A DNA stretch of 64,000 nt, taken from contig NC_068366.1 of NCBI RefSeq assembly GCF_020536995.1, positions 66,609,798 to 66,673,797 of the forward strand, in the 5' to 3' direction. The position numbers and the translations under genes were made by a program. Source of the stretch: Dreissena polymorpha. Its lineage: Eukaryota > Mollusca > Bivalvia > Myida > Dreissenidae. Below, piece after piece: positions 1 through 12,845 of this stretch; positions within the stretch are counted from its first letter, which is position 1, and each line of letters starts with the position of its first letter. The notes under the pieces were generated by a model. That model made no database searches, was not told the origin of the DNA, and was given only the letters and a program-made list of their open reading frames with translations.

Positions 1-254
1 ACTTTTCTTAAACAATAATAGTCAATATTCTGTCTGACATTAACTTAAAATACTATTCATCATAACAATTAAAAATTCTAAAATGTATGGCTTTTGCATA
101 AAAAAATATAATAATTATAGTTATTTTCATTCCTAAACAACATATGAATCACTAGATTCAGGGGTCTCAGAAGAATTAAGCCTATTTATACAAATACTTA
201 AAGAGGATGAATATTGTAAATCAATGAGTCTTTTTGCACTAGTCTGTATGAAAC
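1..254. other. AT-rich non-coding stretch
   Basis: No exon, RNA gene or recognisable repeat is visible here. It lies just left of the first mobile element and probably belongs to an intron or flank of the minus-strand Ig gene that leaves the window. Confidence 0.4.
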
Positions 255-2445
255 AAGAGGGCCAAGATGGCCCTAGTTCGCTCACCTGAGAGGAGTCCGT
301 TCATTCAATCTTGACCAAATGTCAAACTTGACCTAGATATTGTCCAGACAAACATCCTGGTCAAGTTTCATCATTATTTCATCTGCGAGTCATGATCAAT
401 GTACCTATGAAGTTTCATGATCCTAGGCGTAAGCATTCTTGAGTTATCATCCAGAAACCATTTTTCTAAGTCGAGTCACCGTGACCTTGACAGCCATTGT
501 GTGAATACGTTTTTTGGCACTGTGACCTTGACCTTTGACCTAGTGACCTGATAATCAATAGGCGTCATCTGCGAGTCATGATCATTGTACCTATGAAGTT
601 TCATGATCCTAGGCATAAGCGTTCTAGAATTATCATCCAGAAACCATTTTACTATTTCAGGTCACCGTGACCTTGACCTTTGACCTAGTGACCTGAAAAT
701 CAATAGAGGTCATCTTCGAGTCATGATCAATGTACCTTATTAGTTTCGTGATCCTAGGCATTAGCGTTCTTGAGTTATCATCTGGAAACCATTTTACTAT
801 TTTGGGTCAACGTGACATTGACCTTTGACCTAGTGACCTGAAAATCAATAGGGGTCATCTACGAGTCATGATCAATGTACCTATGAAGTTTCATGATCCT
901 AGGCCTAAGCGTTCTTGAGTTATCATCCGGAAACCATTTTACTATTTTGGGTCATTGTGACCTTGACCTTTGACCAAGTGACCTGAAAATTAAAAAGGGG
1001 TCATCTACGAGTTATGATCAATCTTCCAATGAAGTTTCATGATCCTAGGCCTAAGCGTTCTTGAGTTATCACCCGGAAACCATTTAACTATTTCGGGTCG
1101 TGACCTTGACCTTTGACCTAATGACCTGAAAACAATAGGGGTTATCTGGGAGTCATGATCGATGTATCTATGAAGTTTCATGATCCTAGGCATAAGCATT
1201 CTTGAGTTATCATCCGGAAACCATTTAACTGCTTTGGGTCACCGTAACCTTGGCCTTTGGCCAAGTGACCTGAAAATCAATAGGGGTCATCTGCGAGTCA
1301 TGATCGATGTATCTACGAAGTTTCATGATCCTAGGCATAAGTGTTCTTGAGTTATCATCCGGAAACCATTTTACTATTTTGGGTCATCGTGACCTTGACC
1401 TTTGACCTAGTGACCTGAAAATCAATAGGGTTCATCTGCGAGTCATGATCAATGTACCTAAGAAGTTTCATGATCCTTGCATAAGCGCTCTTGAGTTATC
1501 ATCTGGAAACCATCTGGTGGACGGATGGACTGACATGAGCAAAACAATATACATGTACCCCCTCTTCTTCGAAAGGGGGGGGGCATAATGCGAAAACTGC
1601 CCCCCTCCCAGCAGCCATGTTATTCAACTGACTGGAACCATTTTCTAACTCAACTCTCGTATCAAGGAAACAAATGTTCTGAGCTAATTTCAAGAAAATT
1701 GGGCCAAAAATGTGACTTCTACAGTTTTCACATGTTTTCACTATATACATATAGAGAAAAATGCCCCGCCCACTGGCGGCCATGTTTTTTCACCGATCCC
1801 GACCATTTTCAAACTCGTCGGAGATATCAATAAAACCAATGTTTTGACCAACTTTCATGATGATTGGGAAAAAATTGTGACTTCTAGAGTGTTTACAAGG
1901 TTTCTCTATAGCCAAATAGGGAAAACTGCCACTATATACATATAGAGAAAAATGCCCCGCCCACTGGCGGCCATCTTTATTCACCGATCTCGACCATTTT
2001 CGAAATCCTCTGAGACATCAATTGAACCAATGTTTTGACCAACTTTCATGATGATTGGGCAAACATTGTGACTTCTAGAGTGTTTACAAGGTTTCTCGAA
2101 AACCAAATAAGGAAAACTGCCCCGCCTTATGGCAGCCATGTTTTTCAACGGATCAGAACCACTTTTGAACTCAACCAAGATATCATTAAGACAAACATTT
2201 TGACAAAGTTACATGAAGATTGGACATGAAATGTGACTTCAACAGTGTTTACAAGGTTTTTCTTTTTTTTGACCTAGTGACCTAGTTTTTGACCCGACAC
2301 AACCCAGTTTCGGACTCGACCAAGATTTAATTGGGACAAAGCTTCTGACCAAGTTTCATGAAGATGGGACAAGAAATGTGGCCTCTAGAGTGTTTACGAG
2401 CAAATGTTAACGGACGGACGGACATACATCGGACAAAGACCGGTA
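255..2445 (+). mobile_element. Bivalve interspersed element, copy 1
   Basis: The element begins with CAAGAGGGCCAAGATGGCCC, followed by GTTCGCTCACCTGAG. It continues through repeated blocks of the type CTTCTAGAGTGTTTACAAGG and CTGGCGGCCATG, and ends with AACGGACGGACGG. The same start recurs at 4744 and the same end at about 12785, so this is a dispersed family. There is no long reading frame, so it is non-autonomous. Part of its left third is replaced by a tandem array (379-1588). I do not know its transposase class. Confidence 0.7.
379..1588 (-). repeat. Tandem array of about 144-base units inside an element
   Basis: About eight units repeat the order CATCTGCGAGTCATGATCAA, AAGTTTCATGATCCTAGGC, GAGTTATCATCCGGAAACC, GTGACCTTGACCTTTGACC. 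The GACCTTTGACC blocks recur at about 537, 679, 823, 969, 1113, 1257 and 1400, a period near 144. The array ends at a C-rich/G-rich hairpin (CCCCCTCTTCTTCGAAAGGG). The same family occurs in the opposite orientation at 34.1, 36.5, 62.4 and 63.8 kb. Confidence 0.85.
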
Positions 2446-2861
2446 AAAAAAACACAGTACCTAAAATGTGCAGTAAAAAGGGATATTTTACTGCCTAAGT
2501 TGGAATTATTCTCAACCTGCTAACACTTGACACATTAACTTCACCTATTGGATTACTGGGTTGCTTGCATCATTAGGATTAGATGTCAGAGCTGAATATA
2601 AATTGAAACAAATACGAAAATAGTTTTTGTCCTAAACAAAAATGGGTTGTTTTTTTTAGAACGAATTGGAGCTTCATTGACAAGTTAAATCAAAGCGCTG
2701 AAGGCACTGAAGTTGTTTGCTATTGCATAATCTTCGAAATAACTCAGTTTTCAAAATTATGTTATAGCATTTTATATCGCAAGTTTGAAATGAAAACAAC
2801 CCATTCAAAAGAGTGTGTCTTAAAGCACAGGTCGAGATGTGTGTGCACAATGTTTATCCTC
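2446..2861. other. Non-coding stretch between repeats
   Basis: AT-rich sequence without a supported exon. It separates two mobile elements. Confidence 0.4.
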
Positions 2862-3436
2862 ATATTAAAATTTCAAAGGACCATAACTCTGTGAAAAATC
2901 ATCCGACCAGAACCCGCTGATAATATGCACATCTCCTCTTGGTAGTGAAGCTTCCCATAAAGTTTCATTGAATTCCGGTCATTAGTTGCTGAGAAATAGC
3001 CCGGACAAGAATTGCACTATATGTACAGTTTATAGAAAATTTCAAAGGGCCATAACTCTGTGAAAAATCATCCGACCAGAACCCGCTGATAATATGCACA
3101 TCTCCTCTTCGTAGTGAAGCTTCACATAAAGTTTTATTGAATTCCGGTCATCAGTTGCTGAGAAATAGCCCGGACAAGAATTGCACTATATGTACAGTTT
3201 ATAGAAAATTTCAAAGGGCCATAACTCTGTGAAAAATCATCCGACCAGAACCGGCTGATAATATGCACATCTCCTCTTGGTAGTGAAGCTTCCCATAAAG
3301 TTTAATTGAATTCCGGTCATTAGTTGCTGAGAAATAGCCCGGACAAATTGTGCATGGACGGACACATGAATGGACGGACAGACGAAGCGGCCACTATATG
3401 CTCCCCTCCAAAATAAATTTTGGGGGAGCATAAAAA
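2862..3436 (+). repeat. Element with three 176-base tandem units, copy 1
   Basis: Three near-identical units contain GGGCCATAACTCTGTGAAAA, CCGACCAGAACC, AATATGCACATCTCCTCTT and GAATTCCGGTCATTAGTTGC at about 176-base spacing. They are followed by a GGACGGACAGACGAAGCGG segment and a terminal TATGCTCCCC / GGGGGAGCATA palindrome. A second copy lies at 50654-51330. Confidence 0.85.
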
Positions 3437-3513
3437 TAAAACAAATTTCAAGAAATTATGGTGTGTATTGCAATATATAACAGCTTCTATGTCTGCAAAA
3501 TAGTAAAACTTAC

Positions 3514-3680
3514 AACATATCCCTCGCTGTTCGTAACTGCTACAGTCACATTGCCCTTGACAAATGATACCATTTCTGATGTGGAGCCTTCTCGATAGGT
3601 GTGAACGCAGTCTAGTTTCAGCTCAGCACCTTCCAAAATTGCAATCTTGGTCAAATGAGGATAAATTTGCAGGGTCGGCA
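3514..3680 (-). CDS. Ig receptor gene 1: first half of Ig domain 1 (exon)
   Basis: The exon follows a polypyrimidine acceptor (TTGTATTGTTTCAG) and ends at a GTAAGT donor. It enters in phase 1 and leaves in phase 0 over 167 bases. It encodes the A to C' strands of an Ig domain: the motif ILEGAELKLDC gives the B-strand cysteine, and SFVKGN sits where the usual tryptophan strand should be, with Phe in place of Trp. The exon at 56566-56726 has the same phases and an alignable sequence (ILKGDVLKLEC), so the two are paralogous. The second half of this domain is not found to the left and presumably lies outside the window. Linking it to the signal exon at 19069-19126 implies an intron of about 15 kb filled with repeats; that link is inference. 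Confidence 0.75.
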
Positions 3681-4739
3681 CTGAAACAATACAATACAAC
3701 ATGTTGTTCACATGTTTTGAGAATGGCTTCGGTTCGAATAGTGAAAAGTCAAATCCATCAGTTATTCTATGTCTTTTCTTACCAATAATGATTCAGTCGG
3801 AGACCTTTTTGAATGGGGAAAAAAATGCTTAGTTTGAACAAACATAAGAAATAGCAAGTGTTTTTAAATTTTGCAAAGGTTTAACTCATATATCTGGAAA
3901 GGGAAATGTATTGAATGTTTCAATTTATTCATTGTCAATGGACTGGGCCAAAAAAACCTTCTTCGCAAGGAGCCTCTTTTTCTTCCCCTTAACCAAAAAG
4001 GCCCTTTCTCCTACAGAAATTTCTTTAAAATCATGCATTTTTTCTAAATTTCCAATCTACCTCAGTATTTTTCATTCCCCAAAGCCAGAAAATTGTGTCT
4101 TCCCCTCCCCCCCCCCCCAAAAAAAAAGGCTGTGGCCTTTCCCCAAAGTTGGTGTTTTGGCCCTGATGGAGCATGCAACTGTCGCAAAGTGGCATATATA
4201 CATGTAATGGTGATAATTGTGATGATTTGGGGCCTTGTTAAAAGTAAACTTTATTGGTCATCAGTTTTATTGCTTCAAAGATAATGCAACATTGAAATAT
4301 ACCAACTTTGCGCTTAAATGTGAAGTTTTTGTCACAGTGTATGAAGCCAATACAAGACTGTTACGTTGACAACCATGAAAATCATAAAGGTAAGTATTGA
4401 TTGTTTTTAGCAAAATCAGTGTTATTATAGGAAATAATTAAACATTTTTCATGCATTGGTTATACTTAAATGTGACATGATATTTTCACTCGTCAAAATA
4501 GCAAGTTCAGATTGTATAATGCAAATGTAGAAAGTGAATGTTAGATTCTGATAATGTTGAAACTCATTTAAAAATGCAAACAGTTACCCGCCTATATTCA
4601 CAAGCTAACAAAAAAACAAACAACAGAGACAGTTTTTAATCATAATTTCCTTTCATTCAATATGATTACCAACACACAATCTATTCTGTGTGAACTCTTT
4701 ATATCCTTTAAACTAATAAATTCACTACAGGATGTACTG
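3681..4739. other. Intron-like stretch
   Basis: No exon is supported. A C-run followed by an A-run lies at about 4108-4128. I infer that it is part of the long first intron of Ig receptor gene 1. Confidence 0.4.
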
Positions 4740-5324
4740 TTTAAACAAGAGGGCCAAGATGGCCCTAGTTCGCTCACCTGAGAGGAGTCGGTTTATTCAA
4801 TCTTTACCAAACGTCAAACTTGACCTAGATATTGTCCAGATAAAACATCCTGGTCAAGTTTCATCATTATTGAACCAAAACTCTGGCATATGGAGTGTTT
4901 TTGTTTTTGTAAGATTTGACCTGGTGACCTCTATTTTGAGTTGACCACCCTTACCAAACATCAAACCTTGCTTCCAAAAATAAATATTATGACAAAGATT
5001 CATAAAATCGGAAACAAAATTGTGACCTTGTGTTTACAAGGATTTTGTATAATATAATGAAAATTTGGACAATCTAAGAGCAATAATTATGGCATTAATT
5101 ATGTGATATATATAAAACCAATCTTTTCACCAAGTTTCATGATGATTGTACACAAAATTTGATTTCTAGAGTGTTCACAAGCTTTTTTTACTATATAAAT
5201 TTAAGAAAACTGCCCACCCACCCCCCTGGCAGCCATGTTATTCAACTGACCAAACCATTTTCAAACTCAACTCTCATATCAAGGAAACAAATGTTCTGAC
5301 CAAATTTCATGAAAATTGGGCCTA

Positions 5325-7122
5325 CAGTACACTCCACGCGTTTTCCCCAATTTCCCTCCATACTCCGCGGGTTTCGACCTGGAGGGAGATTAAGAAAATT
5401 CCGCTATACGCGGCGTTTGCATGATTTTGGACGCGGCGGTTATCGATCGGCAAAACTGATAAACCGACGCGGCGGCCCTCGGCGTTGGCAACGCGGGGGA
5501 AACTCCGCGTTTTACGAGATAGCGATCAATTTAATTTTGTTTGACTTCCTGATTTTCAAATAAAATTACATTTATTACAAGTACATACATGTACATGTAG
5601 TATAATATTTACAATTAAAAAAAACAACCAAGATAGATCGATCCCGACGTGGTTGTAGAAGTAGTTGTGGTTGTATAGAAAACTCGTTGATTTACGACAC
5701 ACAAAACGTCGTCTTTTAACTAATACTTACCAATTAATATAAACACAGTTTGCAACATTGTTTTTATTTTGATAATTTAATCCAAAGTTTTCATGTAAGC
5801 AGGTGATTTTCTATAATGAACATGTATACAAATGACCAAGGACCCTAAAAATCTCGCAAATCTGTGTGAATTGACAGTTTGACGTAATCAAAGAAAAGCC
5901 GCTTCCTGTCTAAAGGCATAACTTACTCAAGTAAACACGCTCAACGAATGCATAAGGAATGGTTTTAATTGTCGGAACAAAGTCTATTCTCTGCTCGCTA
6001 ATGCATTGATTTTCTCTTTGTTTGTAGGTTATTCCATTGATTGCTAAAAGGTGGTAACTATTGAGTTGATAATTGCATTTAATATTCACAGTTGTATTCT
6101 TGTTGCGTCGACATTCTAAACAATGTTTACCAGTAATTATGGACCAAATCGGCAGAGTGACATTCACACATGTTAATCCCTTTTGTCAAAACACCGAATA
6201 CAGCAGTTTACACAATAGGTCAGTAGACAAGCTTTGCGTGTTTTCATAACGTCTAACACTTAAAATCCAGTTCCGCCCAGATGTCTTCTGTAATCAGTTT
6301 ACAGTACAATTAGTGTTAAAATAATTACTCTACTAAAATACCGTAACGATAAAGATTCGGCGTGTTCGATTTGAAATTATTTTAGAGGAAATATCAACTT
6401 ATTCGCGATATAATTTCGTTAATAAATACCAAAGAAACTTTTAACCGAAATCAACAATGTTCTCTGCGCTACAAAGTTTGTATCAAAAAAATCAATACAC
6501 GCACGCTTTGCAGGAGTATACATTGTACCTTGACCTTGTACATTGCAGCATAATTTTCGCGCGCTTTTGTTGGGAAATATACATGACTGTATATTGGAAG
6601 CATTTGTAAACGTCGTGTTAACAATTAAAAATCGTAGTGTGTTTCGGATTACTAATTATTATTCTCATTTGGAAATTTTACGGAACATTTATTCTTGTGT
6701 CGTATGTGTTATGATTTAAATATTAATTTGTCAAATGTATTATATTAGACTAATTCATATTGTAGACGTACCTGTGAATTAAAAAACATAATTTTTATAC
6801 GTATTAATTTTCTATACAATTATCTTTTTATACATGTACTACAGTATTTAAACAATTTATTATAACAATGTTTTTATTTTTTGGCATGCCCAGAAGCACA
6901 CTGCTAACGCGGCGTTGCGCGGCGATCACTGATAAGAACGGAAGGTGTCTGCATTTACCGACTAGCCTAAAGTAATACACGCAGCGGGAATTAGCGAACG
7001 CGGCGTAACGCCGAGCGTTTTATCGAGTTCACCTCGCTCTTCCAACGCCGCGTGAACACTCGCTAGCAGAAAAAACCCGCGGAGGGAGCGCATTTTTTGG
7101 GGAAAACGCGTGGAGTGTACTG
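5325..7122. mobile_element. Non-autonomous DNA transposon with perfect 26-base TIRs
   Basis: The left end CAGTACACTCCACGCG continues into GTTTTCCCCAA, and the right end is the exact reverse complement. The element is flanked by TA on both sides (5323-5324 and 7123-7124), as expected for a TA target duplication. The host sequence (GGGCC before, ATGTGACTTCTGGAGTG after) rejoins the surrounding repeat. About 150-200 bases inside each end are strongly CpG-rich (GCGGCG, ACGCGG) while the centre is AT-rich. No transposase frame is present. A TA duplication would fit Tc1/mariner-like elements, but the TIR is not one I recognise. Confidence 0.85.
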
Positions 7123-7507
7123 TATATGTGACTTCTGGAGTGTACACATGTTTTCACTATATACATATAGAGAAAAATGCCCCGACCACTGGCTGCTGTG
7201 TTTTTTTCACCTATCTGGACCATTTTCTATCTAGTACCATACATCAATACAACCAATGTTTTGACCAACTTTCACGATGATTAAGCAAAAATTGTGACTT
7301 CTAGAGTGTTAACAAGGTTTCTCTATAGCCAAATAAGGAAAACTGCCCCCCCCCGGCAGCCATGTTATTCAACTGACCGGAACCATTTTCGAACTCAACT
7401 CTCATTTCAAGCAAATAAATGTTCCAACCAAATTTCATGAAAATTGGGCCAAAAATGTGACTTCTAGAGTGTTCACATGTTTTCACTATATACATATAGA
7501 GAACAAG

Positions 7508-8012
7508 GGACAAAATTGTCACAAAACCAGGTTTTTATTGTGAAAAAAAAATCTGATAAAGGGAAAAAACTCAAACTGAACTTTTGAAATGAACAAACAA
7601 AATTAACCCCCTTTGTAAGTTTGTTTTTAAAAAAAATCTATTTTTAGTCGTGGCGACCTTGACATTGGAGATATTGACGTGATTCTTTCGTGCGACACAC
7701 CGTCCCATGATGGTGAACAAATGTGCCAAATGATTTTAAAATCTCACAATGAATGACATAGTTATGGCCAGGACAAGCTCATTTATGGCCATTTTTGACC
7801 TTTGAACTCAAAGTGTGACCTTGACCTTGGAGATATCGACGTAATTATTTCGCGCGACACACCGTCCAATGATGGTGAACAAATGTGCCAAATGATTTTA
7901 AAATCTGACAATGAACGACATAGTTATGGCCCGGACAAGCTTGTTCCGCCCGCCCGCCAGCCCGCATTCGCCAATCTAATAACCAGTTTTTCCTTCGGAA
8001 AACCTGGTTAAA
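7508..8012. mobile_element. Insert with AACCAGGTTT ends
   Basis: The insert starts near CACAAAACCAGGTTTTTATT and ends at CTTCGGAAAACCTGGTTAAA. It interrupts the surrounding element exactly where copy 1 is continuous (before AAAATGCCCCGCCCACTGG). Inside are two tandem blocks of about 175 bases with GACCTTGACCTTGGAGATAT and GACACACCGTCCAATGATGG. It has no coding capacity. Confidence 0.6.
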
Positions 8013-9591
8013 AATGCCCCGCCCACTGGCGGCCATGTTTTTTCACCGATCTCGACCATTTTCGAACTCGTCTGAGATATCAATAAAACCAATGTTTTGA
8101 CCAACTTTCATGATGATTAGGCAAAAATTGTGACTTCTAGAGTGTTTACAAGGTTTCTCTATAGCCAAATAAGGAAAACTGCCCCGCCCACTGGCGGCCA
8201 TGTTTTTCAACGGATCGGAACCACTTTTGAACTCAACCAACATACATGTATCATTAAGACAAACATTTTGACAAAGTTACATGAAGATTGGGCATAAAAT
8301 TTGACTTCTACAGTGTTTACAAGTTTTTTCTTTTTTTTGACCTAGTGACCTAGTTTTTGACCCAGCACGACCCAGTTTCGAACTCGAACAAGATTTCATG
8401 ACTCATACTCATAGATTTGTAAGGTATCGAGTCCCAGGACTCAGATGAGAATACTTGTAAAAATATCACTGTAAAAGATGTAAAAATCTTACTACAATAC
8501 AATCTGATGACAATTAAATCCTAGAGTGAAGTCGGAGACAACAAACGCTTTTTAACAGATCATATTTCGAAATAGATTTGGAACTTATTTTCATCGAATA
8601 AACACGTCAGTACCTTTTTTTAAACAAAATTCCGCTAGATACAGTTTTTGATTGATTTCCTTGAAGTGACGTGTTTTCTGGATAAAAATACGTTTTAAAC
8701 TAAAAGCCAGGATTGCTCAGAATCGTCCCGGATCGATGAAGGTATCAAACTTGACATTTACACAATTTAGTTACATTAAAATTATAAGTTATTTATCAAT
8801 TTTAAAATCTTCAATTTGTTTGATCTATTAGAAGTGTTTTGACAATCTTTTTACGCAATTCAGTTAGCAAAACTAATATTAAAGGTCGATCCCGGCTTTT
8901 AGTATAAAACTTTAAGGGAGTTGACCCTGTACAATTTTATGACTACTGTAACACGTAATTTGCAACATACAAGATTCACTTACACATTAGGCAAAAAAGG
9001 TCCGTTTCTGGTCTCCTTTGGGGAAAAAAACATGGTCGGTAGGTAGGGATTTTTTTGTATTTCGGGTACTAGAATGGAAATGGGAGCGGAAAGTTATGCG
9101 AAATGAACCGAAATCGTACATGTACAAATGTAATAATAAGAGAGTAACTAAAAAATCCCCCAAAAAGGGAAACGCCGCGAAAATTCCCCCTGCTATGGGT
9201 AGCGAGCCGCTTCCCCTAAATGGATTGAGGGCCCTGCCAATAAAAAGTTTAGGGTCGGCGCCGATTCAGAAGACATGGTCGGGCGACCGATTTTTTGGCC
9301 TTAGTAAGGCATGCTAATAAGAATGATTGACTCATACTTGCGCATCTCCACTCACAAGAAAATACAAGTTGAATGATAAATATAAATGTTTTGATTATAC
9401 ATTGTACATGAGTCAGGGCACATGAAAGATTGGTCAGGGCTAGTACTAAGTAGGTTCTGCATTTACGAGCCCAAACGGGCTAGTTGAAAAAAAGTAAGTG
9501 TCGAGGCCTGCACATTAAATTTATTACTAATGGTATTATATATATATATTATATTTTTATTAAATTCATTTTGTTATTTCAGATTTCCAGA

Positions 9592-9677
9592 AAGCTGCTG
9601 AAGCACCCAATATGTGGCAACTTAATCAGGCTGCTACATGTAAGAAGGTGTCAATCAAAAGACTAACAACTAATTCA
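9592..9677 (+). pseudogene. Orphan exon-like fragment
   Basis: A good acceptor (TTTTGTTATTTCAG) is followed by an open frame of about 28 codons (FQKAAEAPNMWQ, then KKVSIKRLTTNSKGFY and a stop). A donor-like AAAAAAAGTAAGTG lies about 90 bases upstream. No further exon could be connected and I do not recognise the peptide. It may be captured gene sequence carried in the composite insert, or chance. Confidence 0.2.
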
Positions 9678-10373
9678 AAGGGCTTTTATTGACTTTTCAA
9701 ATGTGTTATTAATATTATACAAATACTGTAATTAAATCAACTTATTAAACATGCTGTTATATTAATGCTCAGCTTTTGTTTGTATTATAAACAAGCAAAT
9801 TCGTTGAATTGATATCCTCCGCCAATATGCTTCTGGACACAATAGTATTATATTTGACACTCAAAAAAGCATTTTTTCAAGATACAAAGGGCCTTAACTC
9901 CGTTAATAACAGATGGTGAACAATGCCATTTGGCATGCATCATCCATTCATCCTCTTATCCATATATATACTCATACCAAGTTTCAGTGACATCCGCCAA
10001 AGCACTTCCAAGATATGGCTCTGGGCGGACGGACAACGCCAGACCAATATCCCTCCGCCTATGACGGGGGATAAACAAGAGCACTGCCTTGCGGGTGCAG
10101 ACCGCTCATCTATTTTTCTTTTTAAAGGTGTAGGGACCTTTCTCAATTGTAATCACAAAGGAGGGAGGGGTGGAGTGGAGAGGGGTGTATAGTGTGGGGG
10201 TGTGGTCATTTACATGTATTACATTATCTTCCAAAAATGAAAAAAAAATGCAAAAACAAATTTTTATTTTTTTGGGGGGTGGGGGGGGGGATTCTTGGGT
10301 GGGATGGTTGGACGGTATTTCAAAAATAAAATAATAAAAATAAATATTAGTGTTTTTTTACCATGTTTGAAAA

Positions 10374-11830
10374 AAACAAGAGATGTGTTTGTCAGAAACA
10401 CAATGCCCCCTATTGCGCCGCTTTTTGTTTTTTTATTTTGCCCTTGAAGGATGACTTTGACCTTCCACCACTCAAAATGTACAGCTTTATGAGAATGCCG
10501 CTTTGAAATATATTTTTTTGACCTTTGACCTTGACCTTGAAGGATGACCTTGACCTTTCACGGCTCAAAATGTGCAGCTTCATGATAACGCAACTTTGAA
10601 TTTTTTATATATTTTTTTAACCTTTGACCTTGAAGGATGACCTTGACCTTGAAGGATGACCTTGAACTTCCACCACTCAAATGTGCAGCTTCATGAGAAC
10701 GCCGCTTTGAAAATTATTAAAAAAAATTCCTTGAAGGATGACCTCGACCTTGAACATCCACCACTCAAAATGTGCAGCTTCATGATTATGCCGCTTTGAA
10801 TTATATATATATTTTTTGACCTTTGACCTTGAAGGATGACCTTGACCTTGAAGGATGACCTTGACCTTGAACTTCCACCACTCGAAATGTGCAGCTTCAT
10901 GATAACACTGCTTCGATTTTTTTTTACCTTTGACCTTGAAGGATGTGACCTTGAACTTCCACCACTCAAAATGTGCAGCTTCATGATAACACTGCTTTTT
11001 TTACCTTTGACCTTGAAGGATGACCTTGACCTTGAAGAATGACCTGGACCTTGAACTTCCACCACTCAAAATGTGCAGCTTCATGAAAACACCGTTTTGA
11101 AAAAAAAGAAAAGACCTATGACCTTGAAGGATGACCTTTACCTTGAACTTCCACCACTCAAAATGTGCAGCTTCATCAGAATGCCGCTTTGAAATTTTTA
11201 TATATTTTTTTTAACTTGAAGGATGACCTTGACCTTGAACTTCCACCACTCAAAATGTGCAGCTTCATGAGATACACATGCATGCCAAATATTAAGTTGC
11301 TATCTTCAATATTAAAAAAGTTATGGCCAATGTTAAAGTTTTCGGACGGACAGACGCTATATACATGTATTTGACATTTGACCTTGAAGGATGACCTTGA
11401 CCTTTCACCACTCAAAATGTGCAGCTCCATGAGATACGCATGCATGCCAAATATCAAGTTTTTATCTTCAATATTGCAAAAGTACTCATAAAATGAGCGA
11501 TTTTGGCCACTGACCTTAAAGACCTTGACCTTTTTCACCACTCAAAATGTGCAGCTCCATGAGAAACACATGCATGCCAAATATCAAATTGCTATCTTGA
11601 ATATTGAAATATTGCAAGTGTCCATTAAATGAGCGATTTTGACCCATATATTTGACCTTTGACCTTGAAGGATGACCTTGACCTTTTAACACTCAAAATG
11701 TGCAGCTCCATGAGATACATATGCATGCCAAATATCAAGTTGCTATCTTCAATATTGCAAAAGTTATTGCAAATGTTAAAGTTGGCGCAAACCAACAGAC
11801 CAACCAACAGACCAACAGACAGGGCAAAAA
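10374..11830 (+). repeat. GACCTTGAAGGATG array, long version of a dispersed element
   Basis: The left end, CAAGAGATGTGTTTGTCAG, is the reverse complement of the right end of the compact copy at 24905-25273. About twelve irregular units of 80-150 bases contain CCACTCAAAATGTGCAGCTT and TTTGACCTTGAAGGATGACC. A CGGACGGACAGACG segment lies at about 11343. Open frames through it are by-products of the repeat. Confidence 0.8.
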
Positions 11831-12845
11831 CAAAAAAGGGCACATAATTCTGTCAAAATGCCAGTCAGAGTTACATAACTTTGCCTGCACAGTCCCCTTA
11901 CGATAGTTAGTAAGTGTTGCAAGTATGAAAGCAATAGCTTTATGTTATTAAACCTAAATTTCAACTTACTTTCTGGACTATCCACAATGTATTGTGCATT
12001 TATAAAAAGAAAACTATACTATTTACTAAACATATTTCATATTTTCGCTGTACTTCAAGCTTCTCTTTATTAGTTTTAGGTTTTTTAGGCGGAGGTTCAA
12101 CCACCCACAGAAAGAAAATTACACATCGCGAAAACTTGTAATCTTGAAAATACGCATATTTACTCTCCTGCAATATCAAAACATTAATTTGACGCCCTCC
12201 AGTGTAAATTTGCATTGTAAACAAAGTATATTTTGATGGTATTAAGATTGATTAAATGGTGATTATTACGGCTTTTTCAAAATAATAAATACCATTTTGT
12301 TCATTTCTCTATCCGAACGCTTCAAATTTTATGTTAATTTGTGTATCGATTACGGTGAAGTCCGGCAACATTTGCAGGAGACATTTGCGGAACGCAAATC
12401 GATTTTTTGATCCGAAAACTGGTTTTGTCATCCGGGCATCAAAGAAAATTGGAATTTCCAATATGTTGCTATTTTTATCCCGGACTCGAGTCGGCCCATA
12501 AAATAATGATGAAATTATCGGTTCATTATGAACATATAAAGTTGTTTTATTGATGAAAACGGCTTTCCACCAATTTTCACAATAAGCTGGCCAGGATTGT
12601 TAACTGGTCCAACGGATCAACTAAATTTCTAGTTTCACTGGTCCTCCCTATTTTTTACTGACCCCGGGTCAACGGACCACTGTCAGTGTCAAGCCATGTA
12701 TTGGGACAAAGCTTCTGACCAAGTTTCATGAAGATGGGACAAGAAATGTGGCCTCTAGAGTGTTTACTAACAAATGTTAACGGACGGACGAACAAAGATC
12801 GGTCACAAAAAAAAGCTCACCTGAGCAATCAGGTGTGCTAAAAAG

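Larger units (their letters stand above)
8397..12702. mobile_element. Composite insertion of about 4.3 kb
   Basis: The surrounding element breaks after CAAGATTTCAT and resumes at TTGGGACAAAGCTTCTGACC. The insert contains a G/C-rich dispersed repeat (about 8990-9310, GGTCGGGCGACCG), an orphan exon-like piece (9592-9677), a GGACGGACAACGCC repeat (about 9870-10075) and the GACCTTGAAGGATG array (10374-11830). No transposase or polymerase is visible. The joint edges may reflect several successive insertions. Confidence 0.5.
4740..12845 (+). mobile_element. Bivalve interspersed element, copy 2, with nested insertions
   Basis: The start (CAAGAGGGCCAAGATGGCCC at 4745) and the end (AACGGACGGACG, then GCTCACCTGAGCAATCAGG near 12840) match the family of copy 1. 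Between them the element is interrupted by a TIR element (5325-7122), a smaller insert (about 7508-8012) and a composite insert of about 4.3 kb (8397-12702). The sequence either side of each insert rejoins the reading of copy 1, for example GATTTCAT before and TTGGGACAAAGCTTCTGACC after the last insert. Confidence 0.7.

Noticed and set aside
1499-2229. Several frames of 60-95 codons on both strands
   Set aside because: All lie in dispersed repeat copies and reappear with changes in the other copy at 7-8 kb.
10691-11541. Minus-strand frames rich in Ser-Arg-Ser
   Set aside because: They arise from the GACCTTGAAGGATG array and have no splice or start context.
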